Made by a program: the position numbers and the translations under genes
Shown here: positions 53,555 to 61,220 of the stretch, in pieces
How the letters are laid out: each line of letters starts with the position of its first letter
Numbering within the stretch: position 1 is the first letter of the stretch
Assembly (NCBI GenBank): GCA_965200685.1
Contig: OZ241379.1
Coordinates: 682,001 to 746,000, forward strand
Reading direction: 5' to 3'
From: Bin5 sp965200685
Lineage (GTDB): Bacteria > Chloroflexota > Anaerolineae > Caldilineales > Caldilineaceae
DNA: 64,000 nt
Notes under the pieces: generated by a model
Databases searched by the model: none
What the model was told of the DNA's origin: nothing
Seen by the model: only the letters and a program-made list of their open reading frames with translations

Positions 53555-54401
53555 TCAAAATTTCATAAGGGTCTGGGCGTTGGATAAACTGCAGCTCTTT
53601 AATGCCAGCATCATCCGTAAAGGTGGCCTGCGGCCATTGGCGGGCGATAGTCTCTACATGTCGCTGCAGACCATCCCGGTGCAGAGCAAATACATTGCCC
53701 ACATTGTCCGGGTCTGCCATGAGCCGAGATAAAGAGAGAGAATGTCCCTGATTCTGTCTTAAAATGGCAAACAAAACGATCTCCGTTGGCAAAAACGCCC
53801 AGTCTTTGCTTTCAATCCGATAGACCGTCCCCCCTTCTGCATGGGGCCGCCCAACGCCCTGCATGAGGTCAAGATCGATCAACAGCGATAAGAAATCATT
53901 TTCTGGATTGCGGCTGCGGCCCGTAGGTCGTAGGTATGTACGGATCAAGACATCCACATCGGTACGCAATGTACGCCTGCTCACCCTTGTGGTCTCGTCA
54001 GTGATACGGATGAGGTAATTGATGAGCTGCCCACGGGTGAACTCAACCCGTTGCTTGCGAAACTCGTTGAACACAAGTTGATAGATCGTCGCCCAACCCG
54101 TTGAAACCAACAGGTAATGCAGCAACCAGAGAGTACCGATATCCTCCAAAAACGGATCTCGGCCGTCTTCTCCCAACAGAAAATGAGCAATCTGGGTAAG
54201 CTCTCGGCTCTCATCTAAAAGGCCAAAACTTCTCATCCAGAATTGGATAGCCGACACCATATTTTTGCCGACCCCCAGCTTGACAATGGCATCATCGTCG
54301 GAGAACCTACCGCCATTCATGATGAAATCATATCCCTTTTTGAGCCAGAACTGCCGGCAGGGAAAGGAATCATGACCAGAGAACTTATATGATGATGCCA
54401 T
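53514..54401 (-). CDS. sspB: DUF4007 protein, SspB-like
   Basis: 295 residues from ATG 54401. FSGHDSFPCRQFWLKKGYDF at the N-terminus is the DUF4007 signature (GHExFxxRxxWLxK), followed by VGKNMVSAIQFWMRS and FLLGEDGRDPFLEDIGTLWL. DUF4007 marks SspB, the nicking protein of single-strand phosphorothioation systems. A longer frame reaches 54590 but the added residues are hydrophobic, lack an SD and overlap the promoter, so they are not counted. It is the first gene of the cassette. Confidence 0.82.
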   Translation of the reverse strand: MASSYKFSGHDSFPCRQFWLKKGYDFIMNGGRFSDDDAIVKLGVGKNMVSAIQFWMRSFGLLDESRELTQIAHFLLGEDGRDPFLEDIGTLWLLHYLLVSTGWATIYQLVFNEFRKQRVEFTRGQLINYLIRITDETTRVSRRTLRTDVDVLIRTYLRPTGRSRNPENDFLSLLIDLDLMQGVGRPHAEGGTVYRIESKDWAFLPTEIVLFAILRQNQGHSLSLSRLMADPDNVGNVFALHRDGLQRHVETIARQWPQATFTDDAGIKELQFIQRPDPYEILNGYYDNVKVFALN

Positions 54402-54507
54402 GACCAGACCACCAGAAGGTTTGGCACAGAAAATTTTGTCGTTGTTTCTCTCTATTTCTTCTGTCAAAATTTCTCGTGCCAAATAGACAGAGTAGGCAAA
54501 GATCAGC

Positions 54508-54528
54508 CTAATTATACGAATTAGTATA
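54508..54528 (-). promoter_or_regulatory. Promoter with overlapping inverted repeat upstream of the phosphorothioation cassette
   Basis: The minus strand has TATAAT at 54516-54511. CTAATT-ATACG-AATTAG (54508-54524) covers it, and TATAC-GAATTA-GTATA (54513-54528) overlaps as well. An inverted repeat on the -10 is a natural repressor site. No regulator gene belongs to the cassette. Confidence 0.45.
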
Positions 54529-54599
54529 GCAGAACATTGTAACAGAACAAAAGGAATATCATTTTGTGCAGCTCGTGGATCATCTCGCATCTGCCATAA

Positions 54600-54628
54600 T
54601 TGCAGCTATCGCCCCGATTCGCTATACT
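54600..54628 (+). promoter_or_regulatory. Promoter of the cysteine-dioxygenase-type gene
   Basis: TTGCAG (54600-54605), 17-nt spacer, TATACT (54623-54628). TGCGATACT at 54642-54650 is a second possible -10. The TTG at 54600 that opens the frame is more likely part of the -35 than a start codon. Confidence 0.5.
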
Positions 54629-54680
54629 CGCGTATACCCTATGCGATACTTGCAGACAACCGACGATTTCGGAGACTAGC

Positions 54681-55319
54681 ATGACACCCACACAGCCTTA
54701 TGCGGACGAATGGTTGCTAGATAATCCACAGATGCGGCGTTTCATCGCAGCCGTACAGGAAGCGCGCGCCAGAGAGCAGAACCCGCGCCAGATCGTCGCT
54801 GCGGTACGTCCCCACTTCGTGGACCTATTGGCGGATCCGCACTGGTTGCCCCAACATTTTCAGGAGCCATCCACAGAAAGCGGCATGGGCGGCGGCATCG
54901 GCATGTGGCTGCTCTACCGCGCGGGCGACCGGGGCCTGGCGTTTTCAGCCCTGGTCGTGCCACCAGGCGCACAGACGCCGGTCCATGATCATCTGGCCTG
55001 GGGCCTGGTGGGGCTGTACAAAGGCCAGCAAGAAGAGGAGGTCTTCAGCCGGCAGGACGACGGCCATGATGAATCCCACGCGCAACTGACCCTGTCTGTA
55101 CGCCAGCTACTACGGCCCGGCGACTTCTACGAGCTGCTGCCGCAGAATGACATCCACCGGGTCCGCACCATCAGCGCGCATACATCCGTCTCCTTGCATC
55201 TGCTCGGCAACGACAACGGCTGCATCTGGCGTCATCGCTTTGACCCGCAGACACAAGCGGTGCAAGCGTTCCGCTCAGGCTGGCTGAATGTAGAATGCCA
55301 AGAACAAGATGAACCATAA
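54681..55319 (+). CDS. Cysteine dioxygenase-type cupin
   Basis: 212 residues. Cupin motif PVHDHLAWGLVGLYKG (His ligands near 102 and 104) and DIHRV (His near 159) match the 3-His iron site of type-I cysteine dioxygenase/3-mercaptopropionate dioxygenase. It would oxidise a small thiol to its sulfinic acid. GGAG 7 nt before ATG 54681 sets the start. It is divergent from the phosphorothioation cassette and followed after 19 nt by the aldolase gene. The exact thiol substrate is not determined. Confidence 0.82.
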   Translation: MTPTQPYADEWLLDNPQMRRFIAAVQEARAREQNPRQIVAAVRPHFVDLLADPHWLPQHFQEPSTESGMGGGIGMWLLYRAGDRGLAFSALVVPPGAQTPVHDHLAWGLVGLYKGQQEEEVFSRQDDGHDESHAQLTLSVRQLLRPGDFYELLPQNDIHRVRTISAHTSVSLHLLGNDNGCIWRHRFDPQTQAVQAFRSGWLNVECQEQDEP

Positions 55320-55338
55320 CCCATAGGAGCAGAGCCAG

Positions 55339-56229
55339 ATGGCCAAGCAAATGCCCAGATGCAATCGGGCAATCGAACTATTGGAACAGGGCCAGCCGGT
55401 CTACTACAGCGGCGGGCATACCGGTCATGTACTGACCTACGAACAGGGCTGCAAGGATACCCACACCTGGGCAGATTACATCAACGTGGGCATGGAGCAC
55501 GGATCTTTTAATATGGCTGGGCTGGATGCCTACATGCAGGGGCTGGTGGATGGCGGCCCGACCGCCAGTGGCCACCGCACGCCTACAATCATTGTTGAAG
55601 CACCGGTAGAGGGCACAAGCGCGGACATCGTGCGCTACAACGCTTGGCAGTTCCGCCAGATCCTGGCCCGGGGCGTCCACGGCATCCTGCTCTGTCAGGC
55701 GGAGACAGCCGCAGCCGTGGCTGCCTTTGTGGAGGCCTGCCGCTATCCCATCAACCGCCTAGGCATCGGCGCGGGCCTAGGCCAGGGCCGACGCGGGGTT
55801 GGCTCTGAGCCGACCACAACAGCCATATGGGGGATGGAGCGGAGCGAATACCTGCAGAAGGCGGACCCCTGGCCCCTCAACCCGGACGGGGAACTACTGC
55901 TGGGCCTGAAGATCGAATCGGTGGCCGCGCTCCCTCATATTGAAGATATCCTGAGCGTACCGGGCATCGGTTTTGCTGAAATGGGCCCTGGGGATCTGAG
56001 CCTCTCCTTGGGCTATCTGCAGCGTCCGCAGCCATTGCCGGCCGAGATGCAGGAAGCCAGCGCACGGGTACAGGCTGCCTGCCAAGCCAATGGCATCGCC
56101 TTTCTGCAAGGGGCCACGCCAGAGGATGTCGTGGCCAAGATCGAGGCCGGCGTGCGCGTGATGGGTGGCCACAGAGAGGAAACAGCCCAGATCGGCCGCG
56201 CCCATACCCAGAGACAGATGCCCGTTTAG
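55339..56229 (+). CDS. HpcH/HpaI-family aldolase/citrate lyase-like protein
   Basis: 296 residues. IIVEAPVEGTSADIVRYNAW, RGVHGILLCQAETAAAV, LKIESVAALPHIEDIL (metal-binding Glu) and GFAEMGPGDLSLSLG (metal Asp) fit the class II pyruvate aldolase fold. The usual N-terminal active-site His and Arg positions are only partly clear (MEHGSFNM has the His). Members cleave 2-keto-3-deoxy acids; the substrate here is unknown. TAGGAG precedes the ATG; it is probably one transcript with the dioxygenase. Confidence 0.8.
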   Translation: MAKQMPRCNRAIELLEQGQPVYYSGGHTGHVLTYEQGCKDTHTWADYINVGMEHGSFNMAGLDAYMQGLVDGGPTASGHRTPTIIVEAPVEGTSADIVRYNAWQFRQILARGVHGILLCQAETAAAVAAFVEACRYPINRLGIGAGLGQGRRGVGSEPTTTAIWGMERSEYLQKADPWPLNPDGELLLGLKIESVAALPHIEDILSVPGIGFAEMGPGDLSLSLGYLQRPQPLPAEMQEASARVQAACQANGIAFLQGATPEDVVAKIEAGVRVMGGHREETAQIGRAHTQRQMPV

Positions 56230-56298
56230 GCTTCATCCCGCCCCCTTTGGCCTAGCCGATGATGCGGTGGGCAGACACACAAGCCCATCGGTAACGAA

Positions 56299-56336
56299 AA
56301 AGTTGATACCCCACATCTTCTTGAGGTATCAACTTT
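56299..56336 (-). terminator. Intrinsic terminator of the amt-PII unit
   Basis: AAAGTTGATACC (56299-56310) and GGTATCAACTTT (56325-56336) form a perfect 12-bp stem with a 14-nt loop. On the minus strand it is followed by TTCGTTACC after the stem's own T tract, 14 nt past the PII stop. It also faces the aldolase gene from the plus side. Confidence 0.65.
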
Positions 56337-56349
56337 CGTATCCCCTCTG

Positions 56350-56703
56350 TTATGTAATGGGCTTCAGGGCATCTGCGCCTTTTTCGGGGGTGTTGATACG
56401 GACCACTTCATCTACTGGGTAGATGAAGATAATGCCATCGCCTTGGCTGCCCGTATCCGCGGACCGTCGGATCGTCGCTACCGTATTCTCAACTTCGTTA
56501 TCGCCCAGAATAATGTTCATCTGGATGCGCGGCAGCATATCAATGACATACGTGCTGCGCCGTCCCGACAGTTCAATACCGCCTTGCCGACCATAACCGT
56601 GAACTTCAACGGTGTTCATCCCGGAGACTCCGATCTCTTTCAGTGCCTCTTTGACATCTTCAAATCTCTCAGGACGGATATATGCTTCCACCTTTTTAAC
56701 CAC
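56350..56703 (-). CDS. PII signal-transduction protein (GlnB/GlnK family) with unusual ligand residues
   Basis: 117 residues, collinear with E. coli GlnB (offset +1). The base GYGRQ and the Tyr equivalent to Tyr51 (Tyr52) are kept, but the T-loop between them reads GGIELSGRRST instead of KGHTELYRGAE. The ATP-site lysine (Lys90 in GlnB, in GDGK) is Ile91, and Arg103 is Asn104; Arg101 is kept. So nucleotide binding and partner choice may differ from canonical PII. It lies 101 nt after amt, in the usual amt-glnK pair, and would gate the transporter according to nitrogen and energy state. Confidence 0.9.
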   Translation of the reverse strand: MVKKVEAYIRPERFEDVKEALKEIGVSGMNTVEVHGYGRQGGIELSGRRSTYVIDMLPRIQMNIILGDNEVENTVATIRRSADTGSQGDGIIFIYPVDEVVRINTPEKGADALKPIT

Positions 56704-56804
56704 TGCTCATCTCCTCGTCAAATGTTATGGGAAGAAAGAAGGAGCACTCCAGGGAGTGCGCGCGGCACAGTCATCGCAGGGTGCTCATCCCTCTGCACTT
56801 TGCT

Positions 56805-58013
56805 TTACACGTACGCTCTCTCGCCGTGCTCGCTGAGATCCAGCCCCAGATCCTCTTCCTGTTCGCTGACTGCCAAGCCCCAAACCATATCTAAGACCTT
56901 CGTCAACACAAAGGTAATAACCATGGCGTAGATGATGGTTACAACGACCGTGATCAGTTGTACAACGAACTGATTCGGATTGCCAAAGAAGAGGCCATCG
57001 GTCCCGCCTACAGCGGCGGTGGCAAATAGGCCGGTTGCCAATGCGCCCCAGGCGCCGGCCATCCCATGACAGGCCCAGACATCCAAGCTTTCATCCAAGC
57101 CACGCTTTTCCCGGAAGCCGATGGCGTAGTAGCTGATAGGCGCAGCGATGGCACCGATCAGCAAGGAGGCCATGGGGGTGACAAAACCGGCCGCGGGTGT
57201 AATGGCCACGAGACCAACGACCGCGCCTGTGGCAATGCCCAATACACTCGGCCTACTGTCCCACCAGGACAGCAACATCCAGACCACTGCGGCTGCGGCT
57301 GCGGCCGTATTGGTATTGAACAGAGCCTGTACAGCCAGGCCGTCCGCTGCTAAAGCACTGCCGCCATTGAAGCCGAACCAGCCCACCCACAGCAGACCTG
57401 CGCCCAGAACAGTAAAGGGGATGTTGTGGGCTTCCAGTGCGATGCGCCCAAACCCCCTACGTTTGCGGATGGCCAGAGCAAATGCCAGGGCCGAGAAGCC
57501 AGCGGTAATATGCACGACCGTCCCGCCCGCAAAGTCCAGCGCGCCCATGGCCCCGAATATGCCTCCGCCCCACACCCAATGGGCCACCGGATCATAGACC
57601 AGCGTAGCCCACAGGAGCGTGAACACCAAAAATACCTTGAAACGAATGCGTTCCACAAATGTACCGGTGATAAGCGCGGGGGTGATGATGGCAAATGTCA
57701 TCTGGAAAGCCACAAAGAGCAGATGGGGAATCGTCAGGCCTTCCATCACTTCCGTACCCACGCCGGCCAATCCAATATAATTGAGGCCCCCGACGAGGCC
57801 GGCGATACTATCACCAAAGGACAAGCTGTAGCCAATAACCACCCACTGAATGCTGACCAGGCCAATGGTGATAAAACTGAGGTTGAGAGTGGAGAGAATG
57901 TTCTTCTTGCGGACCATGCCGCCGTAGAAGAAGCCTAAGGCCGGGGTCATCAGCAGCACCAGAGCGGTGGCGACAATGATCCAGGCAGTATCTCCAGAGT
58001 TGATGCCTTCCAT
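56805..58013 (-). CDS. amt: Ammonium transporter
   Basis: 402 residues with 11 helices. PALGFFYGGMVRKKN, FVERIRFKVFLVFTLLW, DPVAHWVWGGGIFGAMGALDFAGG and HITAGFSALAFALAIRKRRG (20 residues) carry the conserved periplasmic aromatic gate, Asp and pore His. The tail ends in about 25 acidic, cytoplasmic residues. SD AGGAGGAAGG precedes the ATG. The leader contains a CCCCCC-CAACA-GGGGG hairpin (about 58084-58103). Confidence 0.94.
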   Translation of the reverse strand: MEGINSGDTAWIIVATALVLLMTPALGFFYGGMVRKKNILSTLNLSFITIGLVSIQWVVIGYSLSFGDSIAGLVGGLNYIGLAGVGTEVMEGLTIPHLLFVAFQMTFAIITPALITGTFVERIRFKVFLVFTLLWATLVYDPVAHWVWGGGIFGAMGALDFAGGTVVHITAGFSALAFALAIRKRRGFGRIALEAHNIPFTVLGAGLLWVGWFGFNGGSALAADGLAVQALFNTNTAAAAAAVVWMLLSWWDSRPSVLGIATGAVVGLVAITPAAGFVTPMASLLIGAIAAPISYYAIGFREKRGLDESLDVWACHGMAGAWGALATGLFATAAVGGTDGLFFGNPNQFVVQLITVVVTIIYAMVITFVLTKVLDMVWGLAVSEQEEDLGLDLSEHGERAYV

Positions 58014-58576
58014 AGAATTTCCTTCCTCCTGTTGCGGGTGACAGCAGAACCGCGCAATACACTGCCCTCAATATGACCACACGCCCCCCAACAGGGGGCT
58101 GGCCTCATCAAGAACCGCCCACTACTGTGCATTCTTGCTGTCAAAAATAATATTTCTAGTGGGGTACTCGGATAGATGATTCCACTTGGGAAACACCATC
58201 CACTTCAGCAACAATCATGCCGAAACCCACTATCCTAACTCAATAGGCACTCTGGCACCATTGCAAGATAGATTACACAAAAGTTGCTACAGTGTCAAGA
58301 ACCCCAGGGCAAAACGTTAACGTAATGTACTCTACCACAAATCCATACAGATCGCAAACTTTCTACATCGGTCACACTGTGGCGTAAACGATAAGCCCAT
58401 AGGGGTGCCTGGCCACCGGTCACGACAGCGACAAGAGAAGTTGGAGAATCAAGGCACTTTTGACTACAATAGGGAAATCTAGCTACGGTGTTCGTGCCCT
58501 CCTTGCAGTTGCGGGGGCCAATGCCGAATTGAAGCAAGTATTGATTTTAGGTATGAATCCGAAGGAGGCACAGACC
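58014..58576. other. Long intergenic region between amt and pdxS
   Basis: About 560 nt. It holds the divergent control regions of amt (minus) and pdxS (plus). TGCTACAGT at 58285-58293 is a possible extended -10 for pdxS. The hairpin GCCCCC-CAACA-GGGGGC near 58084-58103 belongs to the amt leader. A frame from 58460 spells TTIGKSSYGVRALLAVAGAN, reminiscent of an Rrf2-type regulator start, but there is no complete gene. No tRNA is visible. Confidence 0.4.
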
Positions 58577-59494
58577 ATGAGTGAAGCGAACGGTCATCAG
58601 GGAAGTGATCAGATGAAACGAGGGACTTTTGCCGTCAAGGCCGGGCTGGCCCAGATGTTGAAGGGCGGCGTTATCATGGATGTGGTCACGGCAGATCAGG
58701 CCCGCATCGCGGAAGAGGCCGGGGCCTGTGCTGTCATGGCCTTGGAACGTGTGCCCGCAGACATCCGTAAGGATGGGGGCGTGGCCCGCATGAGTGACCC
58801 GCGCCTGGTCAAAGAGATCATGGAAGCGGTCACCATTCCGGTGATGGCAAAGGTGCGTATCGGCCATTTCGTGGAAGCGCAAATCCTAGAAGCCCTAGGC
58901 GTTGACTACATTGACGAGAGTGAAGTCCTGACACCGGCCGATGAGGCCCATCATATCAACAAACACAACTTCACGATTCCATTTGTATGCGGCTGTCGCA
59001 ATCTGGGCGAAGCCCTGCGGCGCATCGCTGAAGGTGCCGCCATGATCCGCACCAAAGGCGAGGCCGGTACCGGTGATGTGGTCGAGGCTGTGCGCCATGC
59101 CCGTGCGGTACATGGGGCCATACGGCGCATCCACAGTATGGATGAAGATGAACTCTTCACCTATGCCAAAGAGATCCAAGCACCCTATGATCTGGTGAAA
59201 CAGACAGCGGAATTAGAGCGGCTGCCGGTGGTGAACTTCGCGGCCGGCGGTGTGGCTACCCCGGCCGATGCCGCCTTGATGATGCAGTTGGGTGTGGATG
59301 GTGTTTTCGTGGGCTCCGGTATCTTCAAGAGCGACAACCCAGCCAGACGAGCCCATGCCATTGTCCAGGCTGTCACCCACTACAACGATCCGCACATCCT
59401 AGCAGAAGTGAGCGAAGATCTAGGTGCGCCTATGGTGGGCATCAATGTGGACGCGCTGCTAGATACGGAGAAACTGGCAGAACGCGGCTGGTAA
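58577..59494 (+). CDS. pdxS: Pyridoxal 5'-phosphate synthase, synthase subunit
   Basis: 305 residues. Builds PLP from ribose 5-phosphate, glyceraldehyde 3-phosphate and ammonia delivered by PdxT. Catalytic lysines are in IMDVVTADQA-then-MAKVRIGHF (Lys81 type) and RTKGEAGTGDVVEAVRH (Lys149 type). ATG 58577 has a perfect AAGGAGG 8 nt upstream; the in-frame TTG at 58460 would add 39 unrelated residues and is rejected. pdxT follows after 21 nt. Confidence 0.97.
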   Translation: MSEANGHQGSDQMKRGTFAVKAGLAQMLKGGVIMDVVTADQARIAEEAGACAVMALERVPADIRKDGGVARMSDPRLVKEIMEAVTIPVMAKVRIGHFVEAQILEALGVDYIDESEVLTPADEAHHINKHNFTIPFVCGCRNLGEALRRIAEGAAMIRTKGEAGTGDVVEAVRHARAVHGAIRRIHSMDEDELFTYAKEIQAPYDLVKQTAELERLPVVNFAAGGVATPADAALMMQLGVDGVFVGSGIFKSDNPARRAHAIVQAVTHYNDPHILAEVSEDLGAPMVGINVDALLDTEKLAERGW

Positions 59495-59515
59495 ACCCTG
59501 GAGGAACGACCGACC

Positions 59516-60157
59516 ATGCGCGAGGTTCGGCTCGGTGTATTAGCCCTACAAGGCGCGTTCCGCGAGCATATCAACATGCTGCAACGGCTCGGTGTACAAG
59601 CTGTGGAGGTGCGCCGGGCCGAGCAGTTGGATGACCTCCATGGTCTGATCATCCCCGGTGGGGAAAGCACCAGCATGGGCCTGGTCGCCGAACGCTGGGG
59701 CCTGGTCAAACCCCTGCGGCACTGGGTCCACAGGGGCCGGCCCACCTGGGGCACCTGCGCCGGCATGATCCTACTGGCGGAACGGGCGAGTGGCCAGAAA
59801 CAGGGCGGCCAGGCCCTGGTCGGCGGGCTGGATGTGACGGTGAACCGCAACTATTTTGGCCGCCAGGCCGACAGCTTTGAAGCTGAGCTCCAGGTGCCGG
59901 CCTTGGGGGAAACGCCCATTCATGCCGTGTTCATCCGCGCGCCAGCGATTACCGCAGCCGCCGCTGATGTGGAAATCCTAGCAACAGTCCCAGGACGGGC
60001 CCACAGCCAGGAAACTGTTATTGTAGCTGTGCGGAAAGGCCCAGTCCTGGCGACAGCCTTTCACCCAGAACTGACCGACGACCTGCGCTGGCATCGCTAC
60101 TTTGTGCAGCTTGTTGGCGAGATCTGCAAAGAAGCAGAGGATTCTAGGTTTCCTTGA
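59516..60157 (+). CDS. pdxT: Pyridoxal 5'-phosphate synthase, glutaminase subunit
   Basis: 213 residues, class-I glutamine amidotransferase. LGVLALQGAFREHI, IIPGGESTSMG, the nucleophile in TWGTCAGMILLA and the catalytic dyad in AFHPELTDD are intact. It supplies ammonia to PdxS. GGAGG precedes the ATG. It converges with the DUF4013 gene, 20 nt away. Confidence 0.96.
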   Translation: MREVRLGVLALQGAFREHINMLQRLGVQAVEVRRAEQLDDLHGLIIPGGESTSMGLVAERWGLVKPLRHWVHRGRPTWGTCAGMILLAERASGQKQGGQALVGGLDVTVNRNYFGRQADSFEAELQVPALGETPIHAVFIRAPAITAAAADVEILATVPGRAHSQETVIVAVRKGPVLATAFHPELTDDLRWHRYFVQLVGEICKEAEDSRFP

Positions 60158-60177
60158 CAGATTTCATGTTCATTCTG

Positions 60178-61113
60178 TTAGCGAATCAGTGGAGGCGGTT
60201 GCGGTTCTTCAGGCTCTTTGGATTCTGTGGCTGCTTGTGGCTCTTCAGGCTCTTGTGGCTCTGCTGATGCTTGCGGCTCTTCGGCTGCCACAGACTCCTC
60301 CGCTGGCATTTCCTCTGTATCTAGTGGCGGGGTAGGCGGACTCAACTCTGGGCCGGCGGTAGTGCCTCTGTCATACTCTGGGCCGGCGGTAGTGCCTCTG
60401 TCATACTCTGGGCCGGCGGTAGTGCCTCTGTCATCTTGTGCCAACTGCCCATACAGATGGCTCTGGAAGTAGGTGATGGTCAATATGGACAAGGGAATTG
60501 TCACGATCAAACCGACTAGACACAGAATAGTCCCCACAATCCCACCGAGTAGCATGATAAGCGAACTGCCTACCATGTAGACGATTGCGACAATGATCAC
60601 ATCACCGATATGTTGCAGGGTCCAGTTCCAGATGTTAGAAACCTGGAGGCCATCACCGATCATCTCATTTTTGATGAAAGCGATTGTGAAACCCGGCTGC
60701 AAGATAGCATACGCTATGCCGAACACCAGGGAGATACAGGCAGTGCAAAGGGATACAATGCCCGCCAGTTCCTCTCCGCTGCGGCCGCTATCTGCGAGGA
60801 AGGCGGTAATGATGGTCAGGGGGACAGTGGTCAGCAAGATCGGCAACGACCACACGAACTGCACGACGAACAGCTTCAGCCCACGACCGAGGTCAGCGCC
60901 CCACTGGTTCCACTCCGGCAAGGCCGGATGCACATCATCACGGACATTTTGGACCAGCCGCACGCTATAACCGAGCAGGACCAGAAAGCCAAGTAGACCC
61001 ACCAGTACAATAGATGTCAGGAGACTGACCAGAATCACCCCGATGCCGATGGCCGTTTTCTCGACCCAACGCTCGTCCTCTGTAAAAAATGTCAATGCTC
61101 GTCCGATATTCAT
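60178..61113 (-). CDS. DUF4013-family membrane protein with repetitive C-terminal tail
   Basis: 311 residues. Residues 1-225 hold about five to six membrane helices and the DUF4013 pattern (GYSVRLVQNVRDDVHPALPE, then WNQWGADLGRGLKLFVVQFV). The tail from 230 has three copies of DRGTTAGPEY, then a Pro/Glu/Ala-rich acidic stretch to the end (EEPQ repeats). The function of DUF4013 proteins is unknown; the tail is probably a flexible cytoplasmic or surface spacer. The gene sits between pdxT (convergent) and a repeat-bearing upstream gap. Confidence 0.8.
   Translation of the reverse strand: MNIGRALTFFTEDERWVEKTAIGIGVILVSLLTSIVLVGLLGFLVLLGYSVRLVQNVRDDVHPALPEWNQWGADLGRGLKLFVVQFVWSLPILLTTVPLTIITAFLADSGRSGEELAGIVSLCTACISLVFGIAYAILQPGFTIAFIKNEMIGDGLQVSNIWNWTLQHIGDVIIVAIVYMVGSSLIMLLGGIVGTILCLVGLIVTIPLSILTITYFQSHLYGQLAQDDRGTTAGPEYDRGTTAGPEYDRGTTAGPELSPPTPPLDTEEMPAEESVAAEEPQASAEPQEPEEPQAATESKEPEEPQPPPLIR
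60345..60434. repeat. Three tandem 30-bp repeats inside the DUF4013 gene
   Basis: Units at 60345-60374, 60375-60404 and 60405-60434 are identical (start ACTCTGGGCCGGCGG, end CCTCTGTCAT). Thirty bases keep frame, adding ten residues per unit. Identity at DNA level, including third positions, points to recent expansion. Confidence 0.9.
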
Positions 61114-61141
61114 GGGTTTCCTTTCAATGATTCCAATGTGA

Positions 61142-61183
61142 TTGGATTGTGTTCATGATTTGTTGGATTGTGTTCATGATTTG
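61142..61183. repeat. Two tandem 21-bp repeats upstream of the DUF4013 gene
   Basis: TTGGATTGTGTTCATGATTT plus G occurs at 61142-61162 and immediately again at 61163-61183, with no mismatch. It lies in the 107-nt gap between queG and the DUF4013 start, where a regulator site or a slippage product is possible. Confidence 0.85.
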
Positions 61184-61220
61184 ACTGTATACGCCATTAC
61201 GCTTGCATTCAACAAAAGTT

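Noticed and set aside
46707..54401. Considered as a dnd (DndABCDE/FGH) or BREX/DISARM system
   Set aside because: There is no DndA, DndB, DndD or DndE pattern, no BREX PglX/PglZ-type protein and no DISARM methylase or helicase; DUF4007 points to the Ssp type.
54402..54590. Longer N-terminus for the DUF4007 protein
   Set aside because: No SD at 54590, the added residues are unlike the family, and they would cover the cassette promoter.
58253..58265. TGGCAC...TTGCA considered as a sigma-54 promoter for the nitrogen genes
   Set aside because: The gap between GG and GC is too short for sigma-54, and it points toward pdxS rather than amt.
58460..58576. Upstream TTG start for pdxS
   Set aside because: ATG 58577 has a perfect SD and gives the normal PdxS N-terminus; the extra 39 residues match no PdxS.
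60345..60434. Three 30-bp repeats considered as a CRISPR array
   Set aside because: Units touch one another with no spacers and encode an in-frame protein repeat; no cas gene is near.
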